A stretch of 64,000 nucleotides of DNA from Elymus sibiricus (taxonomy: Eukaryota; Streptophyta; Magnoliopsida; Poales; Poaceae): NCBI GenBank assembly GCA_039707655.1, contig CM077664.1:196472195-196536194 (forward strand), written 5' to 3'. Of the stretch, positions 10,835-21,301 are shown piece after piece. Numbering within the stretch: position 1 is the stretch's first letter; each line of letters begins with the position of its first letter. The notes under the pieces were generated by a model. That model was not told the DNA's origin. It did not search any database and saw only the letters and a program-made list of their open reading frames with translations. Position numbers and translations under genes: made by a program.

Positions 10835-11007
10835 ATGTGGAAAAGAATGATGGAGACTGATGAGTCCTTGAAAAAGTGAGGATGAGGTTCATGATATTGT
10901 TCTAAAAAATTGGGAGAAAAAAAGGAAAAAAGAGAGAAGGGGCAATGTTACTATCCTTTACCACACTTGTGCTTCAGAGTAGCACCATGTTTTTCATATA
11001 GAGAGTT
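10835..11007 (+). mobile_element. Fragment of a Gypsy interior, plus orientation
   Basis: The part from about 10910 (gggagaaaaaaaggaaa... caccatgtttttcatatagagagt) is the reverse complement of Gypsy D interior at about 59490-59590. It is therefore a plus-oriented piece of a related Gypsy non-coding interior, and the likely target of the Copia-like insertion. Confidence 0.65.
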
Positions 11008-11597
11008 GATGACCCACAAGTATAGGGGATCGCAACAGTCTACAAGGGTAGTATTTCACCCAAATTTATTGATTCGACACAAGGGGAGCCAAAGAATATT
11101 TATAAGCCTTAGCAGTTGAGTTGTCAATTCAACCACACCTGAGAAGTTATTTCTCCGCAGCAAAGCACAGTAGTATGGTAGTTTTGATAGTAACGATAAC
11201 AGTAGCAATAGTAACAATAGCAGTTTTGTAGTAGTTGGAACAGTAGCAGCAATAATAGTAACTTAGCAAAGACAATATGAGCAAAGCGTAGGCATTGGAT
11301 CAACAATGGATATTTGGATGGATGACATTCATCATATAACAGTCACAACCTAGAGCGATACACAATAGCTCCAATTCATCAATTTAATGTAGACATGTAT
11401 TCCGTATATAGTCATACGTGCTTATAATAAGAACTTGCATGACATATTTTGTCCTACCCTCCCGTGGCAGCGGGGTTCATAAGGAAATCTAAGTGTAATT
11501 AAGGCCTCATATTAATAGAGAACCGGATCAAAGCATTAACACATGGTGAATACATGAACTCCTCGAATTACAGTCGTCCCCGGAGAGTATCCCAATT
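11008..11597. repeat. Truncated Gypsy LTR (tgatgacccacaagtatagg type)
   Basis: Begins tgatgacccacaagtatagg and continues with phrases typical of a very abundant Triticeae Gypsy LTR (Sabrina/Fatima group by memory), such as attgattcgacacaagggg and cctcccgtggcagcgg. It breaks off near 11597 after 'gtcgtccccgg...attgtc', so only the outer ~590 bp remain. Confidence 0.7.
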
Positions 11598-11966
11598 ATT
11601 GTCGAGAGAATTCCTTATTTAACATTGCCTTAAAATTTTGTTCCCTATTTGACACTCAAAAGCTTTTCTTCCTTATCTAACACCAAGTCTAAAATTTATT
11701 CCCTTTGTAACACTTCCATCCATTTTGACTACTAACGGTGTTAAATGACACATGAAAAGACGATTTTACCGCTCATGCAACCTATGGCCCTAATTATTCA
11801 CATGACCAAAGAAGCCATCCTTTATTTTCATGGTTACATGTATAATTATCATCAACGCCAATGAACCAATTTTAATTCAAAAACATGCACACAATCCATA
11901 TCTCAGGAGTAAAATTCTAAATTTTGGATTTCAATTCAAGAATTAGGCAAAACGTCCATAGTAATT
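11598..11966. other. Unassigned AT-rich sequence left of the CACTA element
   Basis: No coding potential. It has loosely repeated phrases (ccttatttaacattgcc, ccctatttgacactc, ccttatctaacacc) suggesting a degenerate short transposon, but I cannot define its ends. The last three bases, att (11964-11966), are the left target duplication of the CACTA element. Confidence 0.5.
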
Positions 11967-11990
11967 CACTACTGCAGGCGACCGCTAACG
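11967..11990 (+). repeat. CACTA left terminal inverted repeat
   Basis: CACTACTGCAGGCGACCGCT, preceded by the ATT target duplication. It pairs with the right TIR, sharing CACT, TGCAG and CGACC blocks. Confidence 0.78.
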
Positions 11991-12114
11991 CGACACATGA
12001 ATCAGAGACCCCACGACCAAACTGTGTGCGATGCATGAATCGCAAACGGTGTCATAATAAAACCGTTGCCAATAAGACGAACAGTGTGCGATGGCGGAGA
12101 CATCAAGTACGATT

Positions 12115-12400
12115 CAGATTAGAGACGCATGTGCGATACGTGGCATACGGTTGATCCATATGAACTATTTGTGATAAGCTAGAACAACAGAAACGGGCAG
12201 CCAGTTCAAGGTGTGTGCGATACACGGCATACAGTTCACTCGGATGAACTATTTGTGATTACCCAACACAACAGAAACGGCCGGACACTGTATGGTGTGT
12301 GCGATACACGGCATACAATTCACTAGGATGAACTGTTTGTGATTACCCAACACAACAGAAATGGTTCAACTTAACAAGATGTGTGTGATACGCGGCAAAC
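12115..12400 (+). repeat. CACTA left subterminal repeats, about 84-bp period
   Basis: Three full copies begin near 12128, 12211 and 12297, plus a partial copy near 12381. Each holds gtgtgcgatacacggcatac, then gaactatttgtgatta and caacagaaacgg. Such arrays bind the second transposase-complex protein in known CACTA systems. Confidence 0.8.
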
Positions 12401-12882
12401 AAGTCAGTAATCAGAAATGTGTGGGAAGACCGATAATAACACAGACGATTGCTCCAAACAAGTCGTGTGTGTTGTAGGCAAACACTTGTTGGTAAACAAT
12501 TGTCAGCGATTGATGAAATCATCACCGACGGGTTCCGTAGTTTAATCCGTATGCGATGTGATTTGCTCAGTCTGCACAATATCTACACTCTTTGTGTACA
12601 AAATAATATTATTTTGTGTGAATAGTGTGCTCTGTTGGGCACACGAGATATATGGATCACACCCGTGGGCAAGCAATGTGTGCGCACATGTCGTGCTAGC
12701 TCACGCTTCCTTCTATGCTAAGTTTTCATTAATTGATTGCATTTTATGAACACGCCACCGTTTCCCGCCATTTCCCCATCGGTTTCCCGCCGCCACCCAA
12801 CGATTGCGCATAAGCCTAGGCGGCGCGCGACACACAGAGGCACAAGCGCAACCTATAGCCCCTCTAGCTACCTTTTCCAAGC
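12401..12882. other. CACTA leader between subterminal repeats and ORF-A
   Basis: Non-coding. It contains a 20-bp perfect palindrome at 12598-12617 (acaaaataat and its complement) and more tgtgcg motifs. A weak TATA-like tttatgaa near 12744 precedes the ORF-A ATG at 12883. Confidence 0.5.
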
Positions 12883-13010
12883 ATGCCAACCCACCGAAGT
12901 GCCGCCTCTGCCATCTACCTCCTCGACGAGGTAAACGAGCAGGCACCACGGCCTGTCAAGGCCAAGGGCGTCCCCGGCAACACAATGGACGACGCCGTGC
13001 TACGCGTCAT
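12883..13010 (+). pseudogene. ORF-A, 5' part (CACTA-borne gene split by Gypsy C)
   Basis: The ATG at 12883 opens MPTHRSAASAIYLLDEVNEQ and runs into the Gypsy C insertion after residue 42. Joined at the gtcat duplication, the frame continues exactly at 33475. The full gene would be 254 codons (762 nt) to the TAA/TAG-free end at 34108. I do not recognise the protein. GC-rich codon use and the absence of other stops in this part suggest it was coding before the insertion. See the 3' part for composition and the premature TGA. Confidence 0.6.
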
Positions 13011-14612
13011 TGATGTCTACTACGCAACTTTTATTCTTGTAGACGTTGTTGGGCCTCCAAGTGCAGAGTTTTGTAGGACAGTAGCAAATTTCCCTCAAGT
13101 GGATGACCTAAGGTTTATCAATCCGTGGGAGGCATAGGATGAAGATGGTCTCTCTCAAACAACCCTACAATCAAATACAAGAAATCTCTTGTGTCCCCAA
13201 CACACCCAATACAATGGTAAATTGTATAGGTGCACTAGTTCGGCGAAGAGATGGTGATACAAGTGTAGTATGGATAGTAGATATAGGTTTTTGTAATCTG
13301 AAAAATAAAAAACAGCAAGGTAGCAAGTAACAAAAGTGAGCACAAATGGTATTGCAATGCTTGAAAACAAGGCCTAGGGTTCATACTTTCACTAGTGCAA
13401 TCTCTCAACAATGCTAACATAATTGGATCATATAACAATCCCTCAACGTGCGATAAAGAATCACTCCAAAGTTCCTATTAGCGGAGAACATAAGATAGAA
13501 ATTGTTGTAGGGTACGAAACCACCTCAAAGTTATCCTTTCGGGTCAATCTATTGAGCCATCCCTATAAGTGTCACAAACGGCCCTAGAGTTCGTACTAAA
13601 ATAACACCATATGATACGCATCAAGCAACCCGTGAGTTGATTATTCGATATGCATCAAACAACTTTAGATTCATAATATTCAATCCACACAAAGAACTTC
13701 AAAGAGTACCCCAAAGTTTCTTATCAGAGAAAGATAACGAAAACGTGCAACAACCCATATGCCTAGATTCCCCAAGGTCACGGAAATCCGCAAGTTGATT
13801 ACCAAAACATACATCAAGTGAATCAATAGAATACCCCATTGTCACCACGGGTATCCACATGCAAGACATACATCAAGTGTTCTCAAATCTGAAATATTCA
13901 ATCCGACAATAACGAAACCTCAAAGGGAAAGACTCAATTCATCACAAGAAGATAGAGAGGGAAGAAACACCATATGATCCAACTATATTAACAAAGCTCG
14001 CGATACATCAAGATCGTGCCAAATCAAGAACATGAGAGAGAGAGAGATCAAACACATAGCTACTAGTACATATCCTCATACCCGAGGTTGAACTACTCCC
14101 TCCTCGTCATGGAGACCGCCGGGATGATGAAGATGGCCTCCGGTGATGATTCCCCCCTCCGGCAGGGTGCCAGAACAGGGCTCCAGATGGTATTTCTTCG
14201 GTATGGAGGCGTGCGGCGGCGGAGTCAAAGTTCTAGGTTTATTTCTAGGGGTTTCTCTATTTATAGGATTTTTCAGCGTTGGAATCACGCAAAACGGAGC
14301 TACGAAGGCCCTACAAGGCAGTACGGCGCGACCACCCCCCAGGCCGCGCCGTAGTGCCTTGTGAGCACCTCGTGAGGCTTATGGTCCTTCCACAAAGCTT
14401 CAGGGGTCTCTTTTGGTCCAAAAAAAATCATCAAAAAGTTTCGTCCAATTCCGAGAACTTTTATTTCTGCACAAAAAACAACACCACGGTAGTTCTGCTG
14501 AAAACAGCGTCAGTCCGGGTTAGTTCTAATCAAATCATACCAAAACCATATAAAATTGTTATAAACATGGCATGAATACTTCATAAATTATAGATACGTT
14601 GGAGATGTATCA
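13011..14612 (-). repeat. Gypsy C 3' LTR (minus element, left copy)
   Basis: 1602 bp, starts tgatgtctac and ends gatgtatca. A minus-strand TATA box (reverse of ctatttatag) is at 14257-14266. It lacks a ~40-bp segment present in the right LTR near 32450-32490. Confidence 0.9.
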
Positions 14613-17600
14613 GCATCCCCAAGCTTAATTCCTGCTCGTCCTCGAGTAGGTAAATGATAAAAGAAATAATTTATGAAGTGTGAATGCTAGCATAGTGCAT
14701 AAGTTTGATCAATGATAATTACAATCACTTTTTCTAGCATCAATATATATCATAAACAATAGCTCATCCCATAAAACGTCTCATGATCAAGTAGCAAGCT
14801 ATTCACATGTTAAAGTATAGATCATAAACTTTCTTGAAAAACTAACAAACTAAGTTCTCAGTCATCAAACAATTGCAATTCGTCTTATTTTCAGGAAGGG
14901 TCTATGTAAGAGCTTTGATTTAGCAAATTCCACATACTCAACTATCATATAGTCTTCCATGATTGCTGACACTCAAAGCATATTTTTAGAACAAATCGTT
15001 TCAGTCAAACACATAGGAAGATAGGGGCTTAATGTTTTGCCTCCCAACTTATTTTTCTCATGGATAATGTCAACAATAATAACTCATGATCACCTATATT
15101 CAACGGGATATATATGCCTGGATCAATCCCCACCACATGATGCTTGCCAAGAGAAAAAATAAAAATGGAATAGAGAAGAACACTATTGACTCTTGCATAA
15201 AAGTAAATACATAAGTTAAAAGATAGGCCCTTCGCAGAGGGAAGCAGAGGTTGTCATGCGCTCTTTGTTTTTGGATGTGCAAGCTCTTAATGTAAAGGAA
15301 CGTCACTTTATATTGCCCCTTGTGATAGCGACCTTTATTATGCAGTATGTTGCTTTTATTACTCCACCATCACAAGATCGTACAAAGCTTATTTTCCCTT
15401 ACAATAAAAGTTCATACATGTTTAGGAGCAATTTTTATTGCTTTGCACCGATGACAACTTACTTGAAGGATCTTATTCAATCCATAGGTAGATATAGTGG
15501 ACTCTCATGACATGAAACTGCGTTTAAGGGTTTTTGGATGCACAAGTAGTATCTCTACTTAGTGCGGAATTTTGGCTAGCAAAAGATAGGTGGCAAGCAC
15601 CACATGTTAGAGGATCCAAAACAATATAACTTCTATATGAATATAAGCAAACATAACCCATTACGTTGTCTTCCTTGTCCAACATCAACTACTTGATCAA
15701 GGTTGAAAATAATTAATGGGGGCTCACAATCATAGAAGATGTCCAAGATAGTATATTTATATGTGAAATCTCTCTTCCTTCAATATTCTTTCACGAATTG
15801 TTCAAGTGACCAATGCTATGTTTGCTAACTTTTAATAAATTTTACCACTTATACTTCTTTTATGTGAAGTCACTACTCCCCATGGGACAAGCATATGAAG
15901 CACATGTAATTTCAACTTTATGATATTCAATTCATTCAACAATTTACTCTTAGGATATAAGTGAAGCACGAGAGTAAACGAGAAACTACTCCAAAAGGTA
16001 TAAGTGAAGATCAATGAGTAGGAAAACAATTAAGTAGCTATGTGAAGACTCTCTCAAAATAAAGATTTCAGATCTTGAAAATTTTATTCAAACAGCAAAC
16101 AAAATGAAAATAAAAGGACACTCCAAGAATAGCACATATCATGTGAACAAGTAAAAACTTAGGCTAACCGATAGGTGTTGATGAAGGAAGGTGGGATGCC
16201 TACCGGGGCATCCCCAAGCTTATTTGCTTGAGACTTCTTGGAATATTAACTTGGGGTGCCTTGGGCATCCCCAATCTTGAGCTCTTGTGTCTCCTTAATT
16301 CCTCTCATATCATGGCTTCTCCTAAATCTTTAAAAACTTCATCCACACAAAACTCAACAAGAACTCGTGAGATAAGTTAGTATAAATCCACTCAAAATCT
16401 TAACATTCTCTACTGTAAAAAATCACAAAAATTATAATTAAACATTGCATACTAAATGCCTCTACATATTTAATACTCCTATCCACAAATAAAAACATTA
16501 AATAGGCAAACATATGCAAACAATGCAGCTATAACAGCAATCTGCCAAAACAGAACAGTCTGTAAAGGGTGAATAAGAAGTCATACTTCCCTAACTCCAA
16601 ATATTCTGAAAAATTACCGCGTGATAGAGTACTCATGCATTCTTACTGTGTAAAAATTTCAGATTTTTATCATGTTCTGACTATTCGGGAATATTCTGTA
16701 CATAACAGAAAACTTTCTGTTTTCAAGCAGCAACACATAAACTTGCAAACTGAGCATGGTAAAGGCTATCATTGGCATTTTATTTAACTAAAAGATAGAA
16801 AACATGATTATTGATAACAGCAAGAAAATATCAACAGAAGAAAATGATGCTCCAAGCAAAACTCATATTATGTGACGAATAAAAATATAGCTCCAAGTGA
16901 GGTTACCGATAGTGTTGAAGATGAAAGAGGGGATGCCTTCCGGGGCATCCCCAAGCTTAGTCGCTTGAGTATTACTTGAATATTACCTTGGGGTGCCTTG
17001 GGAATCCCCAAGCTTAGGGTCTTGCCGCTCCTTATTCTCCTCATATCGTTATCTCACCCAAAACTTGAAAACTTCAATCACACAAAACTTAACGGAACTC
17101 CGTGAGATAGGTTAGTATAATAAAAATAAATCATCCACTTAGGTACTGTCAAGACAAGATTCATAATTTTTCTCACATGATTACTACTGTATTATATCAT
17201 TTCCAAAATTTATATTACTCAATGTAATCTATGGAAACACTAATACAAGCAAACTATGCACCGAAAACAGAATCTGTCAAAAACAGAACAACATGTAGTG
17301 AGCGATTTAAAAACCATACTTCTATACCTCCAAAAATTATGAAAAATTAGTAAAACGTAATTTTTTTTAAACCAATACTGCTTAAAAATTTCAGAATTTT
17401 CTCACGCTCCAGTACAGAATAGAAATTTCAGAACTGGACGCAAAAGTTTCTGTTTTTGCACAGAATCAAATCAACAAGTATCCACAGTATTCCAAAGGCT
17501 TTACTTGGCACATTATTGAAAGAAAACATATAAAACATGATTACTGCAGTAGCTTAATCATGTGAACACACAAAAACAGAAGGTATAAGTATTGGGTTGT

Positions 17601-17660
17601 CTCCCAACAAGCGCTTTTCTTTAATGCCTTTTTAACTAGGCATGATGATTTCAAAGATGC
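14613..17660 (-). other. Non-coding 3' interior of Gypsy C
   Basis: No real ORF. A polypurine tract lies at 14613-14626 (reverse strand). Two related ~730-bp blocks (about 16085-16807 and 16815-17543) form an imperfect direct repeat. Each carries ggggatgcc...ggcatcccc hairpins (16193-16214 and 16929-16952). Similar sequence occurs once in Gypsy D at about 60850-61600. Confidence 0.75.
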
Positions 17661-18327
17661 TCACATAAAAGTAAAGAATTGAAACACAAAGAGAGCATCA
17701 TGAAGCATATGACTAGCACATTTAAGCCTAACCCACTTCCTATGCATAGGGATTTTGTGAGCAAATAGTTTATGGGAGCAAGAATCAACTAGCATAGGAA
17801 GGCAAAACAAGCATAACTTCAAAACTTTCAACACATAAAGAGGAAACTTGATATTATTGCAACACCTACAAGCATATGATCCTCTCTCATAATAATTTTC
17901 AGTAGCATCATGAAGAAATTCAACAATATATCCATCACACAAAGCATTCTTGTCATGATACATAAGCATAGAATTTTTATTACTCTCCACACACGCAATT
18001 TTCTTCTCATTCCTAATAGTGGGAGTATCGTATGAAACTCGAATACTATAAATTGTTTCCACATTAAAAGAGTGATGTTCAGTAAAAGGATTTTCATGAT
18101 TATAACAAGTATTATAATAATAATAATCACTATTTTTCATAACATAAGTATCATCACAATAATCATCATAGATAGGAGACATGTCATCATCATAATAAAT
18201 TTGCTCATCAAAAGTAGGGGGAATAAAAAGATCATTTTCATCAAACATAGCATCCCCAAGCTTATGGCTTTGCATATCATTAGCATCATGGATATTCAAA
18301 GAATTCATACTAGCAACATTGCAATCA
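17661..18327 (-). CDS. Gypsy C ORF, 3' part (split by Tat-A)
   Basis: This minus-strand frame is the larger part of a protein whose first 44 codons lie at 31568-31701. Joined at the tgctc duplication the ORF is exactly 267 codons (266 aa plus stop) with no internal stop. After the junction come an Asp/Tyr/Asn-rich stretch (DEQIYYDDDMSPIYDDYCDD) and a more conserved-looking C-terminal ~110 residues with NALCDGYIVEFLHDATENYY, a Leu-rich segment (FPLYVLKVLKLCLFCLPML) and HRKWVRLKC. I recall similar ORFs in abundant Triticeae Gypsy elements but know no function. No gag zinc knuckle, protease or RT motif is present. The hydrophobic segment could be membrane-associated, but that is speculative. Confidence 0.6.
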
Positions 18328-18499
18328 TGCTCTGTCGGTGTACTAAAGTATGGGTCTTTTTAGTACCCCTTACTTGTGCACGGGCAGTTGTAGTCATACC
18401 GCGGCAAGCCTTGCCGGGGGATAGCTAGGAGTAATCACAAGACTAAGATACCAAGAAGGCGTTCAAGTCAACGACCAGACAGAAGACCAAAGGGTTGCG

Positions 18500-18625
18500 G
18501 AGGCCCGGCAAGACCCTTGCCGGCAAGGCCTCGCGCCCGGCAAGACCCGGTCCCGGCAAGCCCCGGGCCCGGCAAGGATTCAGTCCCGGCAAGCCCCGGG
18601 CCCGGCAAGGATTCAGCCCCGGCAA
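18500..18625 (+). repeat. CCCGGCAAG microrepeats in the Tat-A LTR
   Basis: The nonamer cccggcaag and close variants recur about eight times (also at 30850-30975 in the 3' LTR), with two near-identical ~35-bp units (gtcccggcaagccccgggcc). Confidence 0.8.
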
Positions 18626-18930
18626 GGCTCTGCACAGTGCAGCGCTATCGCTCCTGTGCAGCGGCCAGCCTTGTCGTTTAGGGCTTGTCCTCATGATGAC
18701 GTGGCACGATGCTGGCCACGAGATGCTTAAGCGGTACTGATGGGATGGATGCTTTTCCCATCCCCCGTAAAGCTTTTCCAAGCCCAAGACACTAAGGGAC
18801 ACCTTGACGGACACCTCATGGTGCATTTAATGAGTTTGTCCTAGGTCGTCAGGGTTAGGTGTGATTACACTGTAGCTACTTTCCACCTCATGCCTTATCT
18901 CGTACGCCACTGTGGTAGCCCCTTTGACTC

Positions 18931-18940
18931 ATATAAAAGG
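18931..18940 (+). promoter_or_regulatory. Tat-A LTR TATA box
   Basis: atataaaagg in a tgactcatataaaaggaggc context; the same box is at 31281-31290 in the 3' LTR. Confidence 0.75.
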
Positions 18941-19221
18941 AGGCCCGAGGCGTACAGAGAAGGGGGAGGAGAGCACTTCAGAGATTGGACCCGTTCTGTA
19001 TGCGCAGCTACCGAGCACTGTAGCTCCCAGAACTTGGCCAAGAACATCCACCGTAATACAATCAAAGCAGGAGTAGGGTTTTACGCATCCGTGCGGCCCG
19101 AACCTGGGTAAAAATCCCCCGTGTGCTGTTCGTTAGATCTGCTCTTTGTGCAATCCTCTCCCCTTGCCGAACTGTAAAGGGATCTCCTTGATCCCATAGG
19201 TGTCCGTTTCCCACGACATCT

Positions 19222-19240
19222 TTGGCGCGCCAGGTAGGGG
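19222..19240 (+). other. Tat-A primer-binding site
   Basis: ttggcgcgccaggtagggg begins three bases after the 5' LTR. The same sequence is at the equivalent place in Tat-B (54178-54196). Confidence 0.85.
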
Positions 19241-19288
19241 GGATTCGAGGTTGTGCGAACCTGATCTAGCGATCATCGCGTCAGATCT

Positions 19289-21295
19289 TTGATCATCTTC
19301 ACCACCATGGCTCCCAAGAAGAAGGGTTTCACGGCGGTTGGTCCATCTGCATCCGTCGTGCCTGATGCTGCGCGCACAGGCGACGGGGTAGACGTGGGTG
19401 GAGGAGGTGGAGGCTCCGAGCTTCCACGGCGTTCCGGCGATCCGAGCCGGACGAGCAACAGGTCCAAGGATGGAGCTGCGCAACCCGCGGGTGGTGCAGC
19501 GACTTCCAAGGATGGAGCGGCGCCTTCCAGGACGACCATGCTGGCGCACACACCGCGACCTTCTCAGGACGCGCATGACGTGCAGCACCGTGGCATCGGT
19601 GGATCCAAGCATCCCCATGGGAAAACCCCTGCGCATCACTCTAAAGATGCGCGGGGCCAAGATCCGCGCCAGCGCGCTGGTGGAAGCCGCGCGCGGGTGC
19701 AGAGTCGTGATGATGCTCCTTCTAACCCTGTTAGGAGTTTGAGCACCTCACGTTCTTCGCACCTGTCGCCGCCGCCTACGCCAGCGGAGGCGTTGGCGCG
19801 AGCTCAGCTGCTCCTAGACTTCCCTCCTGCCACGGAGAAGCTAGATGAGTGGCGAGCCACTATCCAGAGCCTCCTCAGCCTGGCTGACAACGGCAGACCG
19901 CAGCAGGGTGAACCCTCACGGCTGCAGTCGTCTAGGCTAGTGCGTGGCGATGGAGAGAGGACCGGAGCTGGAACGACTACGTTGCGTTCCCCTCCGCTGC
20001 ATCAAGAGCGGTCGTTAACTCGACGGACCAGCGTCCGTGAGGATGATTCCACGGCGTCATCTGATCCGCGGGTTCGCCGCGACCAACGTCACGTTCTTCG
20101 GGAACGGAAGAAGGAGGACGCTCGAACCACCATCGAGCGCAAAAGGGAAGCGCGTCGCCAGTCCGACAAGCGCACTGGGACCGCTGTTGACGAGCCCGCG
20201 CCAGGGTACCCTGGCTGCCTACCTTACGAGGTAGGTTGCCCAGCGTTTACTCGTGAGCTGCGGCAAGTCCAGTGGCCCAGCTCCCGCTCCTTCAGGCCGG
20301 AAGTACCGGAGAAGTATGACGGCAAGACCCATCCGTCCGAGTTCTTGAGCATCTACACCATCGCGGTGCGGGCTGCCGGGGCTCGTGACGATAAGGTGCT
20401 GGCCAACTACTTTCCATTGGTGCTAAAGCCCAACGTTAGATCGTGGTTGATGCACCTGCCCGAGAATTCCATCTCTACTTGGGCCGACCTATGCCACCAG
20501 TTTGTTGGCGCCTTCACCGGCGGCCATCAAGCTCCTGGCCAGGAGAGTGATCTGCATATCATCCCCCAGAAAGAGGGCGAAAGTTTGCGCAAGTATATCC
20601 AAAGGTTTAGCCGCGTCCAGCACAACATTCCTGATGTTCACCCTGCCGCCGTCATCAGCTCCTTTCATCAGAATGTGCGCAATCGTAAAATGCGGGAGGA
20701 GCTGGCGATGAACAAAGTCAGAGACGTCGCCGAGCTCTACGCTTTGGCCGACAAGTGTGCACGGGCAGAGGAAGGAAGAAGACTCCCCGGCGAGAACGCT
20801 GGCGTCGGAGTCGACTCCGAGAGCGAAGACGCTCCTGCCCCGGCAACGAAGGGAAAGCGGAAGAACAGGAAGCGCAAAGGCAAGGCCGTGCTTGCCGTTG
20901 AAGGTTCCGGCAACACCGGCACCGCCAAGAAGTCCAAGACCGACGACCCCGGCAAGGAGATTGCCGGGTGTGCGGCGTGTCAGGCCTTGGCGGCTGCCGA
21001 CAAGCCAGAAGGATCCGGCAAGCAGTACTGCAAGATCCACCGTACCAAGGGCCATGATCTCCAAGACTGCCGGCAAGTGGAGGAGCTTGTCGAGAAGCAG
21101 CGCGCCGAGTACGAAAGGCGCGACAAGGAGAGAGCCCAAGATGGTGCCGGGGGGTCTGGCAGGAAACGCGGTCGAGGAGGTCGCCGCGGCAAGCCCAGGC
21201 AGCAGCAAGAGAAGCCTGCCCGGGGCCGTGACAAGAAGGAAGGGGATGAAGATGAAGAGGAAGATGATGGCGAATTTAGTGAGCGAGAGTTCTAG
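19289..21295 (+). CDS. Tat-A gag polyprotein
   Basis: Structural capsid protein of the retrotransposon, 668 aa. The first ATG of the open frame is at 19289 (MIIF...); MAPKKKGFTAVG from the ATG at 19307 is the more natural start. The N-terminal half is a low-complexity, basic leader. The retrotransposon gag core is at about residues 330-490 (YDGKTHPSEFLSIYTIAV, then SWLMHLPENSISTWADLCHQF and YIQRFSRVQHNIPDV). A zinc-binding-like CKIHRTKGHDLQDC occurs near residue 590, and the C-terminus is Lys/Arg/Glu/Asp-rich. The frame ends at TAG (21293-21295) but reopens directly as protease in the same frame, so the amber codon either replaced a sense codon (CAG is one substitution away) or is read through. 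Confidence 0.88.
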   Translation: MIIFTTMAPKKKGFTAVGPSASVVPDAARTGDGVDVGGGGGGSELPRRSGDPSRTSNRSKDGAAQPAGGAATSKDGAAPSRTTMLAHTPRPSQDAHDVQHRGIGGSKHPHGKTPAHHSKDARGQDPRQRAGGSRARVQSRDDAPSNPVRSLSTSRSSHLSPPPTPAEALARAQLLLDFPPATEKLDEWRATIQSLLSLADNGRPQQGEPSRLQSSRLVRGDGERTGAGTTTLRSPPLHQERSLTRRTSVREDDSTASSDPRVRRDQRHVLRERKKEDARTTIERKREARRQSDKRTGTAVDEPAPGYPGCLPYEVGCPAFTRELRQVQWPSSRSFRPEVPEKYDGKTHPSEFLSIYTIAVRAAGARDDKVLANYFPLVLKPNVRSWLMHLPENSISTWADLCHQFVGAFTGGHQAPGQESDLHIIPQKEGESLRKYIQRFSRVQHNIPDVHPAAVISSFHQNVRNRKMREELAMNKVRDVAELYALADKCARAEEGRRLPGENAGVGVDSESEDAPAPATKGKRKNRKRKGKAVLAVEGSGNTGTAKKSKTDDPGKEIAGCAACQALAAADKPEGSGKQYCKIHRTKGHDLQDCRQVEELVEKQRAEYERRDKERAQDGAGGSGRKRGRGGRRGKPRQQQEKPARGRDKKEGDEDEEEDDGEFSEREF

Positions 21296-21301
21296 AAGGC
21301 A

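Larger units (their letters stand above)
18333..19218 (+). repeat. Tat-A 5' LTR
   Basis: TGTCGG...ACGACA termini. A TATA box atataaaagg at 18931-18940 precedes the likely transcript start. At 18500-18625 the motif cccggcaag recurs about eight times. Confidence 0.93.

Noticed and set aside
17828..18428. Ile/Met-rich open frames on both strands over the Gypsy C ORF
   Set aside because: AT-rich alternative-frame shadows of the 266-aa Gypsy C ORF; the plus-strand one crosses into the Tat-A LTR.
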